A stretch of DNA of 64,000 bases, from assembly GCA_019637555.1 (NCBI GenBank), contig JAHBVK010000004.1, positions 62,001-126,000 of the forward strand. The letters run 5' to 3'. The stretch comes from Anaerolineae bacterium (GTDB lineage: Bacteria > Chloroflexota > Anaerolineae > Aggregatilineales > UBA2796). Position 1 is the stretch's first letter. Each line of letters opens with the position of its first letter. Below, one piece after another: positions 26,571-36,404 of the stretch. The notes beneath the pieces are model-generated. The model had not been told where the DNA came from. It did not search any database and worked only from the letters and a program-made list of their open reading frames with translations. Both the position numbers and the translations under genes were made by a program.

Positions 26571-29303
26571 TCATTCGTAGCGCAAGACTGTTAATGGTTT
26601 CTCCGATGATGCGGACCACGCCGTGAGCAGGGTGGCGATCAACGTGACTGAGATCGACAGCGCCAGCATCAAACCGATCAAATCCCACGGGATGGGCAAG
26701 GTGATCAGGTTGGCGGTCAATGCTGGAATCGCCGCGAGGATCAGCAGTGTGGGCAGCAGACTGATCACACCACCGGTCAAGCCGACGATGCCATTCTCGA
26801 TCAGCAGTTGCCCCAACACTTGATCGCGACGTACCCCGAACGATTTGAGGATACCGATCTGCCGCCGACGTTCCAGCGTCGCCAGCGAGACTGTGGTAGC
26901 GATTAGCGCGCCAGCCGCGAACAGGGATAAGCCCGCCACTAGCAAGGGCAGAGCCGCAAGCTGCGTGAATAAGCGGCTCAGAAATTCATCGAAGACTCCG
27001 ACATCGAAGACAAAGACGCCGGGAACCACGCCAATCGCCGCCATGACATCGTTGACTTTCTCGGTTTGTACGTCAGCGATGGTGATGTCAAAGGGCGCGG
27101 TACTGGTCACTGCAGCTAGTGGAACCTGCGCGGCGCGATCTCCGAGACTGAAGGGGATGAAGCCCTCAGCGATGTCCGGCGCGATTAAGCCAACTACCTC
27201 GAAGGTTAGATTTCTGCCGTTGATGCGATAAGTCAGCTTGGAACCAACGTCCACACCAATCGCCTCTAGTGACGGATCGTAAGGCAAGGTCATAACCCGC
27301 TTGTCCGCATCTTCGGGGGTCAGATAGCGTCCGGCATAAAGTTGGCTGCGCGTGGGTGCTCCATGAACATCCACGCCTATCAACAATTCGAGGCGGCTCT
27401 CGGCAAAGGAAGCCCCGAAGTCACTGGTAGCATTCAAGGCAAGTTCATCCCGCCAGTCAGTTTTGCCGTTGATGGATACCAGGTTGGCACTGGGGAAGCG
27501 CAGTGTGCGATAGCCACGCACGCCTGAGACGGAATCGAGGCGATTGCGCACCATGCTATCGGTCAGCGGAAGCAGCGGCAGCGTGACCACATTACCGCCC
27601 AACGGTCCGCTAACCGTGGTGTACAGCAGTTGGTTAACGCTGCGGGAGAGGATCAGTGTGCTGCTAAGTGCGGTCATACCGACGACTAACGCCAGCAAAC
27701 TTAAGGCTGTGCGCACGCGGTATAAGGTCAAACCGCGAATCGCCAAGAGTAAATTAGGGCTGCGGAAAGAGGGCAGTTTGCTGAGGAACCAGATCACGAT
27801 CCACGCTAACAAAAGGATGATGGCGAAGGCGATCAGCAGAACCACGACAGCTAAGATGCCGCCAACGATTGCCTGACCGAGCGGCGGCAGATTCAAAGAA
27901 CCAAGCAGATTGAAGCGCTGTACCCGACTCGGCGCATTTTGCTCGAACAACGTGAACACATCGCCCACGATCAAGCCGATTAGCGTGCCAACGCCGAGGA
28001 TCAATGCCAGCAGACTGAGCAGCGAAGGCAAGCAGCCCGCCCGCGCCAGCACCAGTGATCCCTGCCGCAGCACCAATGCCGGACGTACATTGCCCGCCAT
28101 CAGAGTCGGCAGCACGCTGAAGATCACGGTGATGACCACGCCCATGCCCACGCCCAACAAGGCAGGATCGATCTGGAAGCGCCACGGTAGCGCGAAACCA
28201 AATGCTTGCTCGCCAAAGCGCTGCGCGACAATGCTCAAGCCGAAACCGAGGACTACCCCGATCAGACTGCCGAGAAAGCCCATCACCAGCGCTTCGATGA
28301 AGAACATGCGCACCACACCGCCGCCGCGAATACCTACCGTCTTGAGCACGGCGATCTCATTGGCGCGGCGGTTGACAGCTACCAGCATGGTGTTGACGAT
28401 GCCCACGCCTCCGATGATCAGCGCCACCAGACTGAGCAGCAAGATGAAGCGAGAGGCGAGGACAGAGGAGACTTGATTGTTCGCCAGCGTTTCATCCACA
28501 GTGCGGATGCGTACCCGCGTCGCGGCGCGACTCCACTCGGCATTGATCTTCGCTTTGAGTTCAGCTAAATCAGTGCCCGGAGGCGCCTTGATGAAGGCGT
28601 TATCGGCAGACTGCGGATCGACGTTGAACTGCGAGGAGTCGGAGCGATCAAGGTACATGAAGCTGAACAATAAACTCAGCGGGTTGGTGAAACTGCTCTC
28701 CGACGTATCAGGCACGATGCCTTTGACGATGTGCAGTTCTTTCGCTGTACCGATGCGTAACTGATCGCCCACCTGAATGCCCAGTTGGTTAGCAAGGCGC
28801 TGCCCGACTACCACTTGGTTCGGTCCGTCGAACAGATCTTTCAGCAGCACGCCGGAAGGCTGATTGGCGCGGATCGTCTCGTAGAAGGGGTAGACCTGCG
28901 GATCGATGAAATAGCCGACCACGAAGGCGGGGCGTCCGGCGAGTTCGTCGCGCACGATGGCAGCTTGAGTCAGTTCACCTGTGGTAACAAAGGTAACCTC
29001 GACATCATTGCGCTTCGCCCACTCCTGAATCTGGGGAATGGTGCGCGGATTGAAAGGCATTTCCGACGTTTCAGGATCGATGAAGCTGATACGTGGACCA
29101 GTATTCGATTGCACCACCACATCGCCCCGCAGGAAGGAGCGTACATTGGTGGTGAGGGCGTCGGTGAGCATTAGCCCAAGCATCCGCAGTGCTACCACCG
29201 TCGCTACTCCGGCGGCGATGCTAAACAGCGCGAAAGCAGTACGCTGACGATCACGCCAGAGATCGCGCAGCGCGTAGATGACGGTAAATTGAAGGCGTCG
29301 CAA
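26571..29303 (-). CDS. FtsX/MacB-type ABC transporter permease with two core domains
   Basis: The 910-residue membrane protein has an N-terminal helix (TAFALFSIAAGVATVVALRML) and a large extracytoplasmic MacB-PCD-like domain. It has a first FtsX core (about residues 285-410, LLSLVALIIGGVGIVNTMLVAVNRRANEIAVLKTVG), then a second half with the same plan ending in LATLERRRQIGILKSFGVRRDQVLG and further helices (about 780-905). This duplicated layout is that of lipoprotein or peptide export permeases. The start is TTG 29303 with GGGAAG 6 nt upstream. No ATPase gene adjoins it in the window, so its partner is encoded elsewhere. Confidence 0.88.
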   Translation of the reverse strand: MRRLQFTVIYALRDLWRDRQRTAFALFSIAAGVATVVALRMLGLMLTDALTTNVRSFLRGDVVVQSNTGPRISFIDPETSEMPFNPRTIPQIQEWAKRNDVEVTFVTTGELTQAAIVRDELAGRPAFVVGYFIDPQVYPFYETIRANQPSGVLLKDLFDGPNQVVVGQRLANQLGIQVGDQLRIGTAKELHIVKGIVPDTSESSFTNPLSLLFSFMYLDRSDSSQFNVDPQSADNAFIKAPPGTDLAELKAKINAEWSRAATRVRIRTVDETLANNQVSSVLASRFILLLSLVALIIGGVGIVNTMLVAVNRRANEIAVLKTVGIRGGGVVRMFFIEALVMGFLGSLIGVVLGFGLSIVAQRFGEQAFGFALPWRFQIDPALLGVGMGVVITVIFSVLPTLMAGNVRPALVLRQGSLVLARAGCLPSLLSLLALILGVGTLIGLIVGDVFTLFEQNAPSRVQRFNLLGSLNLPPLGQAIVGGILAVVVLLIAFAIILLLAWIVIWFLSKLPSFRSPNLLLAIRGLTLYRVRTALSLLALVVGMTALSSTLILSRSVNQLLYTTVSGPLGGNVVTLPLLPLTDSMVRNRLDSVSGVRGYRTLRFPSANLVSINGKTDWRDELALNATSDFGASFAESRLELLIGVDVHGAPTRSQLYAGRYLTPEDADKRVMTLPYDPSLEAIGVDVGSKLTYRINGRNLTFEVVGLIAPDIAEGFIPFSLGDRAAQVPLAAVTSTAPFDITIADVQTEKVNDVMAAIGVVPGVFVFDVGVFDEFLSRLFTQLAALPLLVAGLSLFAAGALIATTVSLATLERRRQIGILKSFGVRRDQVLGQLLIENGIVGLTGGVISLLPTLLILAAIPALTANLITLPIPWDLIGLMLALSISVTLIATLLTAWSASSEKPLTVLRYE

Positions 29304-29360
29304 GGGTCACTTCCCTATAAGACTAAGACAATAACGAATAATGAGTGACGAGTGATGAGA

Positions 29361-29406
29361 TTAGCCTGACCCCTGCTCCACGATGCGGAGAGGGGAATCG
29401 GGGGAG
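29361..29406. repeat. TTAGCCTGA-type repeat, copy 3
   Basis: TTAGCCTGACCCCTGCTCC pairs with the GGAGAGGGGAATCGGGGG arm. It is located in the 175-nt gap between two minus-strand genes. Confidence 0.6.
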
Positions 29407-29478
29407 ATGCAGTGATTGGTTGTGCTGACCAAGTTCAAGGCTCAGGCTCACTCATTACGGGTCACTGTGTGAAAACGA

Positions 29479-30543
29479 TCATTTTTCGCTGGCGTAAGGA
29501 ACTACGAGATAGCTCAGCAGCAGTCCGACTACGCCCGCCATGAAAATCAAGCCCGCCCAGAGATGCACCGACCACCATGTGCCATAGTTAGAGATCAGCA
29601 GACCGAAGAAGGCGCTGAACTCAAGTACAGGCAGCAGGAAACCGATGAGACGGAAGCTGTTGGGACGATCCAGTGAAGGTTTGATCAGCGCGAGCAGCCA
29701 ATCGCCCACCAAACCCGCCAGCGGTAGGCTGATGTAGGTCAGCAGCATCGGGTTGGTGGTTTTCCAGTAAACCCAGATCAGCAGTAGGGCGTTGGCGGTG
29801 AGCATGAAGGTGAGCGTGCCGAAGGGCAGCTTCCAGCGGCGCAGCAGCGTCAGCACGATACCCATGGTGAAGGCGGTCAAGATCAATACACCCGCAATGC
29901 CCCAGATGATTTGCAGATCGCGGAAGTCGCGTCCATTGCCAGTATTGACAGTGAAGGCGCGCGCCTGCGTGATCGGGTTAGCGTACATGGTGAAGAAGGT
30001 GAACAGCGAGAGCAGCAAGGTGGAGCTAAGGATCACAGGCAGCAGGTTGCTCCAGCCGGAAAGCTGGGTGCGACGCTGATAAGCCGCGCGGATCGGTCCG
30101 GTGAGGAACAAAAATGCGCCCGTGCCGAGCGCGAAGTGCGCCGGACTGAGCAAGGTTTCTAAGCCCGCTTCAAAGCCGAACCAGCCATGCCACAGGAAGT
30201 CGAAACCGCCCGCTGCGAAGAACACCCCGACGCCGACCAATGACCAGCCATAGCCCTGCGGCAGCGACTTGCTCCACGCATAGCCGCGCTGCATGTTGCG
30301 GAACTGCGTCAAGGTGAGCAGCGCCGCCACCGCCAGCGCACCGCTGTACAGGACGGCGTGCCATGGCGTGAAAAAGGTGTTATCGACTCGTCCGTGATTG
30401 TGTGCCCAGCCATCCAGAAAGACGCCGAGCATGAACCAGATCGATAGCCCTGCCGATGCCAGATCGAAGCGCACGCTGCCCGCCGGACGGCTCTCCAGAT
30501 TAGGTTGTGCGCGTACTCCCGCCGCTGATTCAAGTGTTGCCAT
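29479..30543 (-). CDS. Polytopic integral membrane protein of unknown function
   Basis: The 354-residue protein has about nine to ten hydrophobic helices over nearly its whole length. Recognisable points are conserved-looking histidines next to aromatic residues in the first third (FLDGWAHNHG, FFTPWHAVLYSG, FLWHGWFGFE, SPAHFALG), which could bind metal or haem near the membrane face. I do not recognise a characterised family. The ATG at 30543 has GGGGGCG upstream, and an in-frame TTG at 30558 is possible. Confidence 0.75.
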   Translation of the reverse strand: MATLESAAGVRAQPNLESRPAGSVRFDLASAGLSIWFMLGVFLDGWAHNHGRVDNTFFTPWHAVLYSGALAVAALLTLTQFRNMQRGYAWSKSLPQGYGWSLVGVGVFFAAGGFDFLWHGWFGFEAGLETLLSPAHFALGTGAFLFLTGPIRAAYQRRTQLSGWSNLLPVILSSTLLLSLFTFFTMYANPITQARAFTVNTGNGRDFRDLQIIWGIAGVLILTAFTMGIVLTLLRRWKLPFGTLTFMLTANALLLIWVYWKTTNPMLLTYISLPLAGLVGDWLLALIKPSLDRPNSFRLIGFLLPVLEFSAFFGLLISNYGTWWSVHLWAGLIFMAGVVGLLLSYLVVPYASEK

Positions 30544-30902
30544 AAACGCCCCCGCCAAAACTTTGCAAAGTGCTACGATGAATCTTGATTCTTGCTCACT
30601 CTACGCAGCAGTGGCAAATCCGGTTGCAAGGCGGAGGGGAGAGACGCAGCCGACCCGGAGCAGGGAGCAAGCCTGGAGTGATCAGTGAAGACCTCGGACG
30701 ACAGCGGAATAACCTCACCGCGCCGCGCTATCCCCTTTACAGTTAAATTCTGTCATACCTTCAACGCACAGCAGCAGAGGGATTAGGCTTGTTCATCTGC
30801 AATCGTAAGGATTCTGGAAAACCATCTGTGTATGGTATGAGGTAGTCTTTAGCCTAATCACTGTAGTGTGCTAGTGTTGTTATTGAGCGTGGAGGAATAA
30901 GG
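30544..30902. other. Divergent intergenic region
   Basis: These 359 nt lie between divergent genes. I see no gene, repeat or convincing promoter in them, apart from the strong ribosome binding site TGGAGGAAT just before the gene at 30903. Confidence 0.5.
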
Positions 30903-31664
30903 ATGCCGTCGTTACTGAAACCGGTTGCCGAGTTCACTGATCCGGTTGCCAAGCGCAGCCTGAGTCTTGAGGATGCCCTGTTCAAACTGCAAACGTGGAT
31001 CGAGACCAATGCGCCGACGATGACAGAAGCGGATCGCAAGGAGTTCGTCGGTGTGCTGCACGCGGAGAAAGCCGAAAACGTGGAGGAAAGCCGCAGCGAT
31101 GACAGCTCTTTGATCGCCAGTGTGCTGCGCCTCCATGCGATGCGCCTGCTGTTCCGCTATGACGCCAGCCACGAAGAGGCGATGAAGCCGGAAGATGACT
31201 CGGCATACGCGCAGTCGAAATATCGGCTGAAACTGGCGCTGCGGGAAGTGGAGACGGCGATCAACGAAGCGCGGATCGATGCCGCAATCGCCAACGCGCA
31301 TGGTCTGTTGGGCGACGCGCCCGCGAATCGCCGCTGGCTGCACGACGCGCTGATCCGTGTGCAGACGGTGGCGGGCAAAGATTTAGCGCGCATGGCGGAA
31401 CAGATGCCTGCACCGGAACTGCCGCCGCTGAATCTACTACAACGCTTCTTCTTCCGGCTGTACGGCATCAAACGCGATGAGATCACGCGGCGCACACTGG
31501 ATGGCTTGCGTCAGATTGCCAACCTACAAACCTCGCAGATCGCGGAGATGGCGACGCTGCTGGCGGATTCGTTCAATGCCGTTGACGATAAGCTAGGCGC
31601 ACAGCAAGCACTCTCGATCCTCACCCGTTTGGGATCAGATGCCGCCGCGAGATCGGCGTCTTAG
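30903..31664 (+). CDS. Helical soluble protein of unknown function
   Basis: The 253-residue protein is almost entirely helix-forming, with long charged amphipathic stretches (for example LALREVETAINEARIDAAIANAHGLL) and a basic aromatic patch (LLQRFFFRLYGIKRDEI). There is no signal peptide and no membrane segment. The strong ribosome binding site GGAGGAAT supports translation. The family is not recognised. Confidence 0.65.
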   Translation: MPSLLKPVAEFTDPVAKRSLSLEDALFKLQTWIETNAPTMTEADRKEFVGVLHAEKAENVEESRSDDSSLIASVLRLHAMRLLFRYDASHEEAMKPEDDSAYAQSKYRLKLALREVETAINEARIDAAIANAHGLLGDAPANRRWLHDALIRVQTVAGKDLARMAEQMPAPELPPLNLLQRFFFRLYGIKRDEITRRTLDGLRQIANLQTSQIAEMATLLADSFNAVDDKLGAQQALSILTRLGSDAAARSAS

Positions 31665-31757
31665 CAGCACAGGCAAATCGGATGTCAATCGCGGCTGGTG
31701 CTGTCACCATGTCGTTACTACACTGCGTCCTCTGATCGCGGAGTTACAGGTATTGGA

Positions 31758-32747
31758 ATGCGTACACTACTGGCATTGTTGTTAAGTCGATCTTTCCTGC
31801 TGACTGCTCTATTTTTGATCGCCTTTACGGTGCTGCTGCTGTGGACGAAACGGCGACGGCAGGTGCATTGGCGTTTCATCGTGCTGCGCCTAGTACTGAC
31901 CCTGATGATCGTACTGCTGTCGGCGGGGGCGATATACATATGGTTCAATAATCGCCCGCTGCCGGAAAGCGGCGAACAAAAACTGTTCCCCGGCATCACC
32001 TATATCCGCGAGGTGCGCCGCGAACCGCAGGCACTGATCGTTGATGTGGTCAAGATTGATTTGCGGACGCCCGGACTGCGCTTTCTAGTCACACCCGGCG
32101 TTGAAGACCCGCAGAATCAATTACAGGCAAGGACTACCTCACAGTTTATGGAGGAGTTTGGCGCACAGGTAGCCATCAACGGCGACTTCTTCTGGCCCTG
32201 GATCGCCCGCACGCCATGGATGTATTACCCGCATGTCGGTGACTGGGTGAAAACAATCGGGTTCGCCAGTTCTGACGGCAGTATCTATAACGCGGGCGCA
32301 GGCTACAACTATGAGACGTTGTTCATCTCGCGGGATAATCAGGCGAGCTTCGTAGCCCCGGTTGGCGACGTGTACAACGCAATCTCCGGTGATAAGTTCT
32401 GTCTGTATAACGGCGTCGTACCCGTTGATGAATTCACCAGCGATTATCATTTGGAGCAGCAGCCGCGCAGCATCATCGGATTGAGCGAAGATGGTAATAC
32501 GCTGATCTTGATGGTGATTGACGGACGGCAGCCGAATTACAGCGAGGGCGCAACGCTGCAGGAAGCAGGCGAGATCGCGCTGGAGTACGGCGCTTATACG
32601 GCGCTGAATCTGGATGGTGGTGGTTCGAGCACCCTCGTCACACAAGATGAATACGGGCGGACAAAGATCCTGAATTCGCCCATCGATGGGCATATTCCGG
32701 GGCGAGAGCGTCCCGTCGCCAATCATCTGGGCGTGTTTGCGCCATAG
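31758..32747 (+). CDS. Membrane-anchored phosphodiester glycosidase-like (NAGPA) protein
   Basis: The 329-residue protein has two hydrophobic helices at the N-terminus (LLALLLSRSFLLTALFLIAFTVL and VLRLVLTLMIVLLSAGAIYIW). A NAGPA-type domain follows with VAINGDFFW, RSIIGLSEDGNTLILMVIDGR, EGATLQEAGEIALEYGA and the hallmark LNLDGGGSSTLV (about residues 281-292). NAGPA domains hydrolyse sugar phosphodiesters and are common in cell-wall or exopolysaccharide proteins. The catalytic domain should face outward. The ATG at 31758 has TTGGA upstream. The amylosucrase gene follows after 61 nt and may be co-transcribed. Confidence 0.85.
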   Translation: MRTLLALLLSRSFLLTALFLIAFTVLLLWTKRRRQVHWRFIVLRLVLTLMIVLLSAGAIYIWFNNRPLPESGEQKLFPGITYIREVRREPQALIVDVVKIDLRTPGLRFLVTPGVEDPQNQLQARTTSQFMEEFGAQVAINGDFFWPWIARTPWMYYPHVGDWVKTIGFASSDGSIYNAGAGYNYETLFISRDNQASFVAPVGDVYNAISGDKFCLYNGVVPVDEFTSDYHLEQQPRSIIGLSEDGNTLILMVIDGRQPNYSEGATLQEAGEIALEYGAYTALNLDGGGSSTLVTQDEYGRTKILNSPIDGHIPGRERPVANHLGVFAP

Positions 32748-32808
32748 GTGGGGAAGTAAAGCTATAATCGTGCCAGTCGTGGAGCACAACATTACAGCGT
32801 AGCACAAC

Positions 32809-34737
32809 ATGTCTACATCCAGTACACAAACCAAAGCCGTTCAATCTCTACAGCGTTTGAGTCCGCGCCTTCGATCCTTGTTCAGCGATCCAGCCAGTTG
32901 GTCGATTTTTGAGGCGCGGCTGCAAAAGCATTTCCCCACCTTATTTGAACTGCTGCTCGGTTTATATGGCAGCAATTACGATTTCTTCTACCATCTGGAA
33001 ATGATCCTCAGCGCGGCGGCGCAGGCATTCATTGAGCGTCCGCAGGCGTTGAAGCGGCTGGATATGGATCGCGCCGCGAATTGGTTCCAGAGCGAGAAGA
33101 TGATGGGCGGCGTCTGCTACGTCGATCTCTATGCCGGGGATTTACAGGGAATCCGTGCCCGCATCCCTTACTTCAAAGAACTCGGTTTAACTTACCTACA
33201 TCTGATGCCGCTGTTCAAAGCCCCACCCGATAACAACGATGGCGGTTACGCAGTGAGCAGCTTCCGCGAGGTGAATCCGACACTGGGCACGATGGCGGAA
33301 CTAGCAGCGCTGGCGGACGAACTGCGTGCCAACGGGATCAGCCTGTGCCTCGATTTCGTCTTCAACCACACCTCCGATGAGCACGATTGGGCGCTCAAGG
33401 CGCGGGCTGGTGACGTGGATTATCAGGAGTTCTACCTGCTGTTTGAGGATCGCCAACTGCCCGATCTCTATGAGCGTAACCTGCGCGAAATATTCCCTGA
33501 ACAAGCGCCGGGCAGCTTCACCTATTTTCCCGAAGTGAAGAAATGGGTGTGGACGACCTTTAACACTTTCCAGTGGGATTTGAACTATCGCAATCCCGCG
33601 GTGTTCACCGCCATGCTGCAAGAGATGCTATTCCTCGCTAATCAGGGCGTGGAAGTGCTGCGTTTGGATGCAGTCGCCTTCATCTGGAAAGAGATGGGTA
33701 CAACCTGCGAGAACCTGCCGCAAGCGCACGACATCATCGCCGCTTACAACTTGCTGGTGCGGATCGCTGCCCCCGCGATGATCTTCAAGTCAGAAGCAAT
33801 TGTGCACCCTGATGATGTGGTCAAATATCTGGGGCGCGAGTGCCAGATCAGCTACAACCCGACGTTTATGGTGCTGCTGTGGGAGGCGCTGGCAACGCGC
33901 GAGGTCAAGCTGCTGCGGCACAGCATGGCAAAGCGGTTCGCGCTGCCCGCTGGTACAGCGTGGGTAAATTACGTGCGTTCGCATGATGACATCGGCTGGA
34001 GCTTCGCCAACGAGGACGCCGCCGAATTGTGGATGAATGGCGAAGATCATCGCCGCTTCCTTAATAATTTCTACGTCGGACGCTTCGAGGGCAGCTTCGC
34101 CAGCGGATTACCATTTAACTACAATCCGCGTACAGGTGATATGCGGATTTGCGGCACAACAGCCTCGTTAGCTGGCTTGGAACGTGCTATCGTCAACAAC
34201 GATCCGACGGAGATCGATCTAGCAATCGGGCGGGTCCTGCTGATCGAAAGTCTGGCAATCGGCGCGGGCGGCATCCCCCTGCTGTATCTCGGTGACGAGT
34301 TCGGGCAGTTGAACGACTACGACTATCGCAAGGAGCCAGCCAAAGCGACGGACAGCCGCTGGGTGCATCGCCCCGCCTTCAACGAGTCGGTGTTTGCCCA
34401 ACGCAGCGATCCGCAGGCAATCAGCGGCAGAATCTACTTACCACTTCTACGCATGATCCACATTCGCAAAAGTAATCCGGCATTTGCCGCCAATGGTCGG
34501 ATGAACTGGCTAGACAGCGGCAACGAGCATGTGCTGATTCTGGAACGTGTTCACGCTGGTCATGCACTGCTGATGCTGGCGAACTTCTCCGAAAAAACAC
34601 AAATCGTGGAGCAACGCTTCTTGCCAGCCCACGATCTACGACAGCCACTTGCTGATCTGCTGACGGGGACCTCCTATGCGCTGGAGCGCAGTGTCAAACT
34701 GCCGCCATACGGTGTGCTGTGGCTGCAATATGCGTGA
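32809..34737 (+). CDS. Amylosucrase (GH13)
   Basis: The 642-residue cytoplasmic protein matches amylosucrase in length and motif positions. It shows DFVFNHTS (region I), EVLRLDAVAF with nucleophile D287, FKSEAIV with acid/base E329 and VRSHDDIGW with D393/D394. These positions are almost the same as the D286, E328 and D393 known for the Neisseria enzyme. Amylosucrase transfers glucose from sucrose to glucan and releases fructose. The all-helical N-terminal domain (residues 1-90) and the C-terminal beta domain are both present. Sucrose transport or fructokinase genes are not adjacent. Confidence 0.93.
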   Translation: MSTSSTQTKAVQSLQRLSPRLRSLFSDPASWSIFEARLQKHFPTLFELLLGLYGSNYDFFYHLEMILSAAAQAFIERPQALKRLDMDRAANWFQSEKMMGGVCYVDLYAGDLQGIRARIPYFKELGLTYLHLMPLFKAPPDNNDGGYAVSSFREVNPTLGTMAELAALADELRANGISLCLDFVFNHTSDEHDWALKARAGDVDYQEFYLLFEDRQLPDLYERNLREIFPEQAPGSFTYFPEVKKWVWTTFNTFQWDLNYRNPAVFTAMLQEMLFLANQGVEVLRLDAVAFIWKEMGTTCENLPQAHDIIAAYNLLVRIAAPAMIFKSEAIVHPDDVVKYLGRECQISYNPTFMVLLWEALATREVKLLRHSMAKRFALPAGTAWVNYVRSHDDIGWSFANEDAAELWMNGEDHRRFLNNFYVGRFEGSFASGLPFNYNPRTGDMRICGTTASLAGLERAIVNNDPTEIDLAIGRVLLIESLAIGAGGIPLLYLGDEFGQLNDYDYRKEPAKATDSRWVHRPAFNESVFAQRSDPQAISGRIYLPLLRMIHIRKSNPAFAANGRMNWLDSGNEHVLILERVHAGHALLMLANFSEKTQIVEQRFLPAHDLRQPLADLLTGTSYALERSVKLPPYGVLWLQYA

Positions 34738-34743
34738 TTAGCC

Positions 34744-34806
34744 TTAGCCTCATCCCCTGCCCCCTCAGTCCACTTCGTGGAGAGGGGGAACCGAGAGGCG
34801 AGGTTG
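34744..34806. repeat. TTAGCCTCA-type palindromic repeat, copy 4
   Basis: TTAGCCTCATCCCCTGCCCC pairs with GGAGAGGGGGAACCGAGAGG across CACTTCGT. It begins a few bases after the amylosucrase stop and closely resembles the copy at 10053. Confidence 0.75.
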
Positions 34807-34823
34807 AGTGTTCAGTCAAGCAT

Positions 34824-35708
34824 TTAGCCCGCTGCTCGCATATAGTACGACCAGTAGCCTTGCTGATCACCGTAGCGCACTAGGAGATCGCTCAGTGACG
34901 CAGCTGCACCGTAGCGCCGCGCGAGTGCTTTGCTGATCTCGGTGTTGTCTGTCGGCACGCGATCCATGCGCCCCAAGCCGCGAATCAAGATGAAACTGGC
35001 TGACCACGTCCCGATCCCCGGAATCTGCCGCAGCCACGCCTCCACTTGATCGAAAGGCGCGTTACGCAGCCATCGTTCATCTACGGTCAGGAATGCCTGC
35101 GCCGCCGCGTGAATCCGTTCCGCCTTCACCGGATTGCGGATCAGAATAGTCAGCGTCGGGATATCCAGCGCGGCGACCTGTGCAGCGGTAGGGAAAGCAC
35201 GATACGTATTGCCCTCAACCTCAAGGCAGCCGCCAACCGCTTCCACGAAGGCATCTTTGATCTTCCGCGCCACCGGAATCGGCAGTCGCTGCGTCAGGAT
35301 CGCCCAACAAGCGTTCTCGAAAGGCGTTAGAAATTTGACTTGATGCAAGCCATAAAGCTGCTGCATGACTGGCGCGAAGGCTGGATCGGCGGCGGCGATC
35401 CGGTAGAAGCGCGTCAGATCGTCATCGAGGCTGAGGAAGAAGCGAATGCGATCCACAGCGGTAGTGATCTGTTCGGCATCTAATTGTTGTGCGCTGAATA
35501 AGGTATAGATGAGTTCAGCCGGGCTAGTTCCCGCCGTGACGCGAAACACCACTGTCCGTTCATCGATTTGCAGCGCTTTACTCAGTGAACCAGCGATCAC
35601 CCGCTGCTCCCCGTACATCGGGCTGAAGAAACCGATGAAGCGCAGCGATTGGGCGAAGTCGAAGGGCGCGATGGCAGCGATGGTGGCGGAATATTGATGC
35701 AGTGACAT
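34824..35708 (-). CDS. DNA-3-methyladenine glycosylase, AlkA/HhH-GPD type
   Basis: The 294-residue protein has a helix-hairpin-helix followed by the GPD region: LRQIPGIGTWSASFILIRGLGRMD and then RVPTDN with the probable catalytic Asp. LTPFENACWAILTQRLPIPVARKI is the typical entry helix of the domain. It removes alkylated bases from DNA. The ATG at 35708 has AAGGAG upstream. An upstream in-frame start at 35765 is less likely. It lies convergent to the amylosucrase gene. Confidence 0.87.
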   Translation of the reverse strand: MSLHQYSATIAAIAPFDFAQSLRFIGFFSPMYGEQRVIAGSLSKALQIDERTVVFRVTAGTSPAELIYTLFSAQQLDAEQITTAVDRIRFFLSLDDDLTRFYRIAAADPAFAPVMQQLYGLHQVKFLTPFENACWAILTQRLPIPVARKIKDAFVEAVGGCLEVEGNTYRAFPTAAQVAALDIPTLTILIRNPVKAERIHAAAQAFLTVDERWLRNAPFDQVEAWLRQIPGIGTWSASFILIRGLGRMDRVPTDNTEISKALARRYGAAASLSDLLVRYGDQQGYWSYYMRAAG

Positions 35709-35794
35709 ACCGTGATCACTCCTTACTGATGATGATGCTGCCATCATAGACCAGTGAAGTGACAACAGTATGTCAGCAGCGAAGATGAGGAAAA

Positions 35795-36175
35795 TCAGAC
35801 TGCTTTAGTGCTGACCAGATATGCGGCGGTGGCGGGATTAGTCGCCAGCGGCACGTTATGCACATTACAAATGCGCAGTAAGCTGTTGATGTCGGGATCG
35901 TGTGGCTGGCTGGTCAGCGGATCAATGAAGAAAAAGACGGCTTCGATCTGCCCTTCCGCCACCATCGCCGCGATCTGCGCGTCACCGCCGTGTGGTCCGG
36001 AGAGCATCCGCTGTACCTGAAGGTTGCACTTTTCCTCTAGCAAGCGTCCGGTAGTGGCAGTAGCAACCAGCCGATAGTTCATCAGGCGGTCACGATATTG
36101 CAGCGCGAAGGCGACCATATCTGCCTTCTTACCGTCGTGTGCGATCAGCGCCAATGTTTTAACGATGTCTGCCAT
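35795..36175 (-). CDS. mgsA: Methylglyoxal synthase
   Basis: The 126-residue protein converts dihydroxyacetone phosphate to methylglyoxal. Family landmarks are ALIAHDGKK with H13, TATTGRL, SGPHGGDAQIAA with catalytic D65, and IDPLTSQPHDPDI with H92. They share a constant six-residue offset with H19, D71 and H98 of the E. coli enzyme. The ATG at 36175 starts the conserved region, and an upstream in-frame start at 36244 would only add a non-conserved tail. Confidence 0.94.
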   Translation of the reverse strand: MADIVKTLALIAHDGKKADMVAFALQYRDRLMNYRLVATATTGRLLEEKCNLQVQRMLSGPHGGDAQIAAMVAEGQIEAVFFFIDPLTSQPHDPDINSLLRICNVHNVPLATNPATAAYLVSTKAV

Positions 36176-36251
36176 GAATTTAGTTTCCCTCAACCCCTGC
36201 CCTTGACCCCGATGAGCAGCACCTAGTATAATGCGCTTAGTCAAAAATGAC

Positions 36252-36325
36252 GGGTGTCTAGCTCAATTGGTTAGAGCGCTTCGCTTACACCGAAGAGGTT
36301 AGGGGTTCGAGTCCCTTGATACCCA
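36252..36325 (+). tRNA. tRNA-Val (anticodon TAC)
   Basis: A complete cloverleaf can be folded: acceptor GGGTGTC/GATACCC, D-arm GCTC/GAGC, anticodon stem CTTCG/CGAAG with loop CTTACAC (anticodon TAC), a 5-nt variable loop and T-arm AGGGG/CCCTT with TTCGAGT. The discriminator is A, and CCA is not encoded. Confidence 0.95.
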
Positions 36326-36365
36326 CAGAGGATCACTAAACAAAACTCATTTAGCGATCTACTTC

Positions 36366-36398
36366 AGGCGAGGAAGCAGCAATATCCCCGCCTTTTTT
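36366..36398 (+). terminator. Terminator after tRNA-Val
   Basis: AGGCG at 36366 pairs with CGCCT at 36389, extended by GG/CC after a mismatch, and is followed by six T. It ends the tRNA transcript. Confidence 0.65.
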
Positions 36399-36404
36399 GT
36401 TGCC

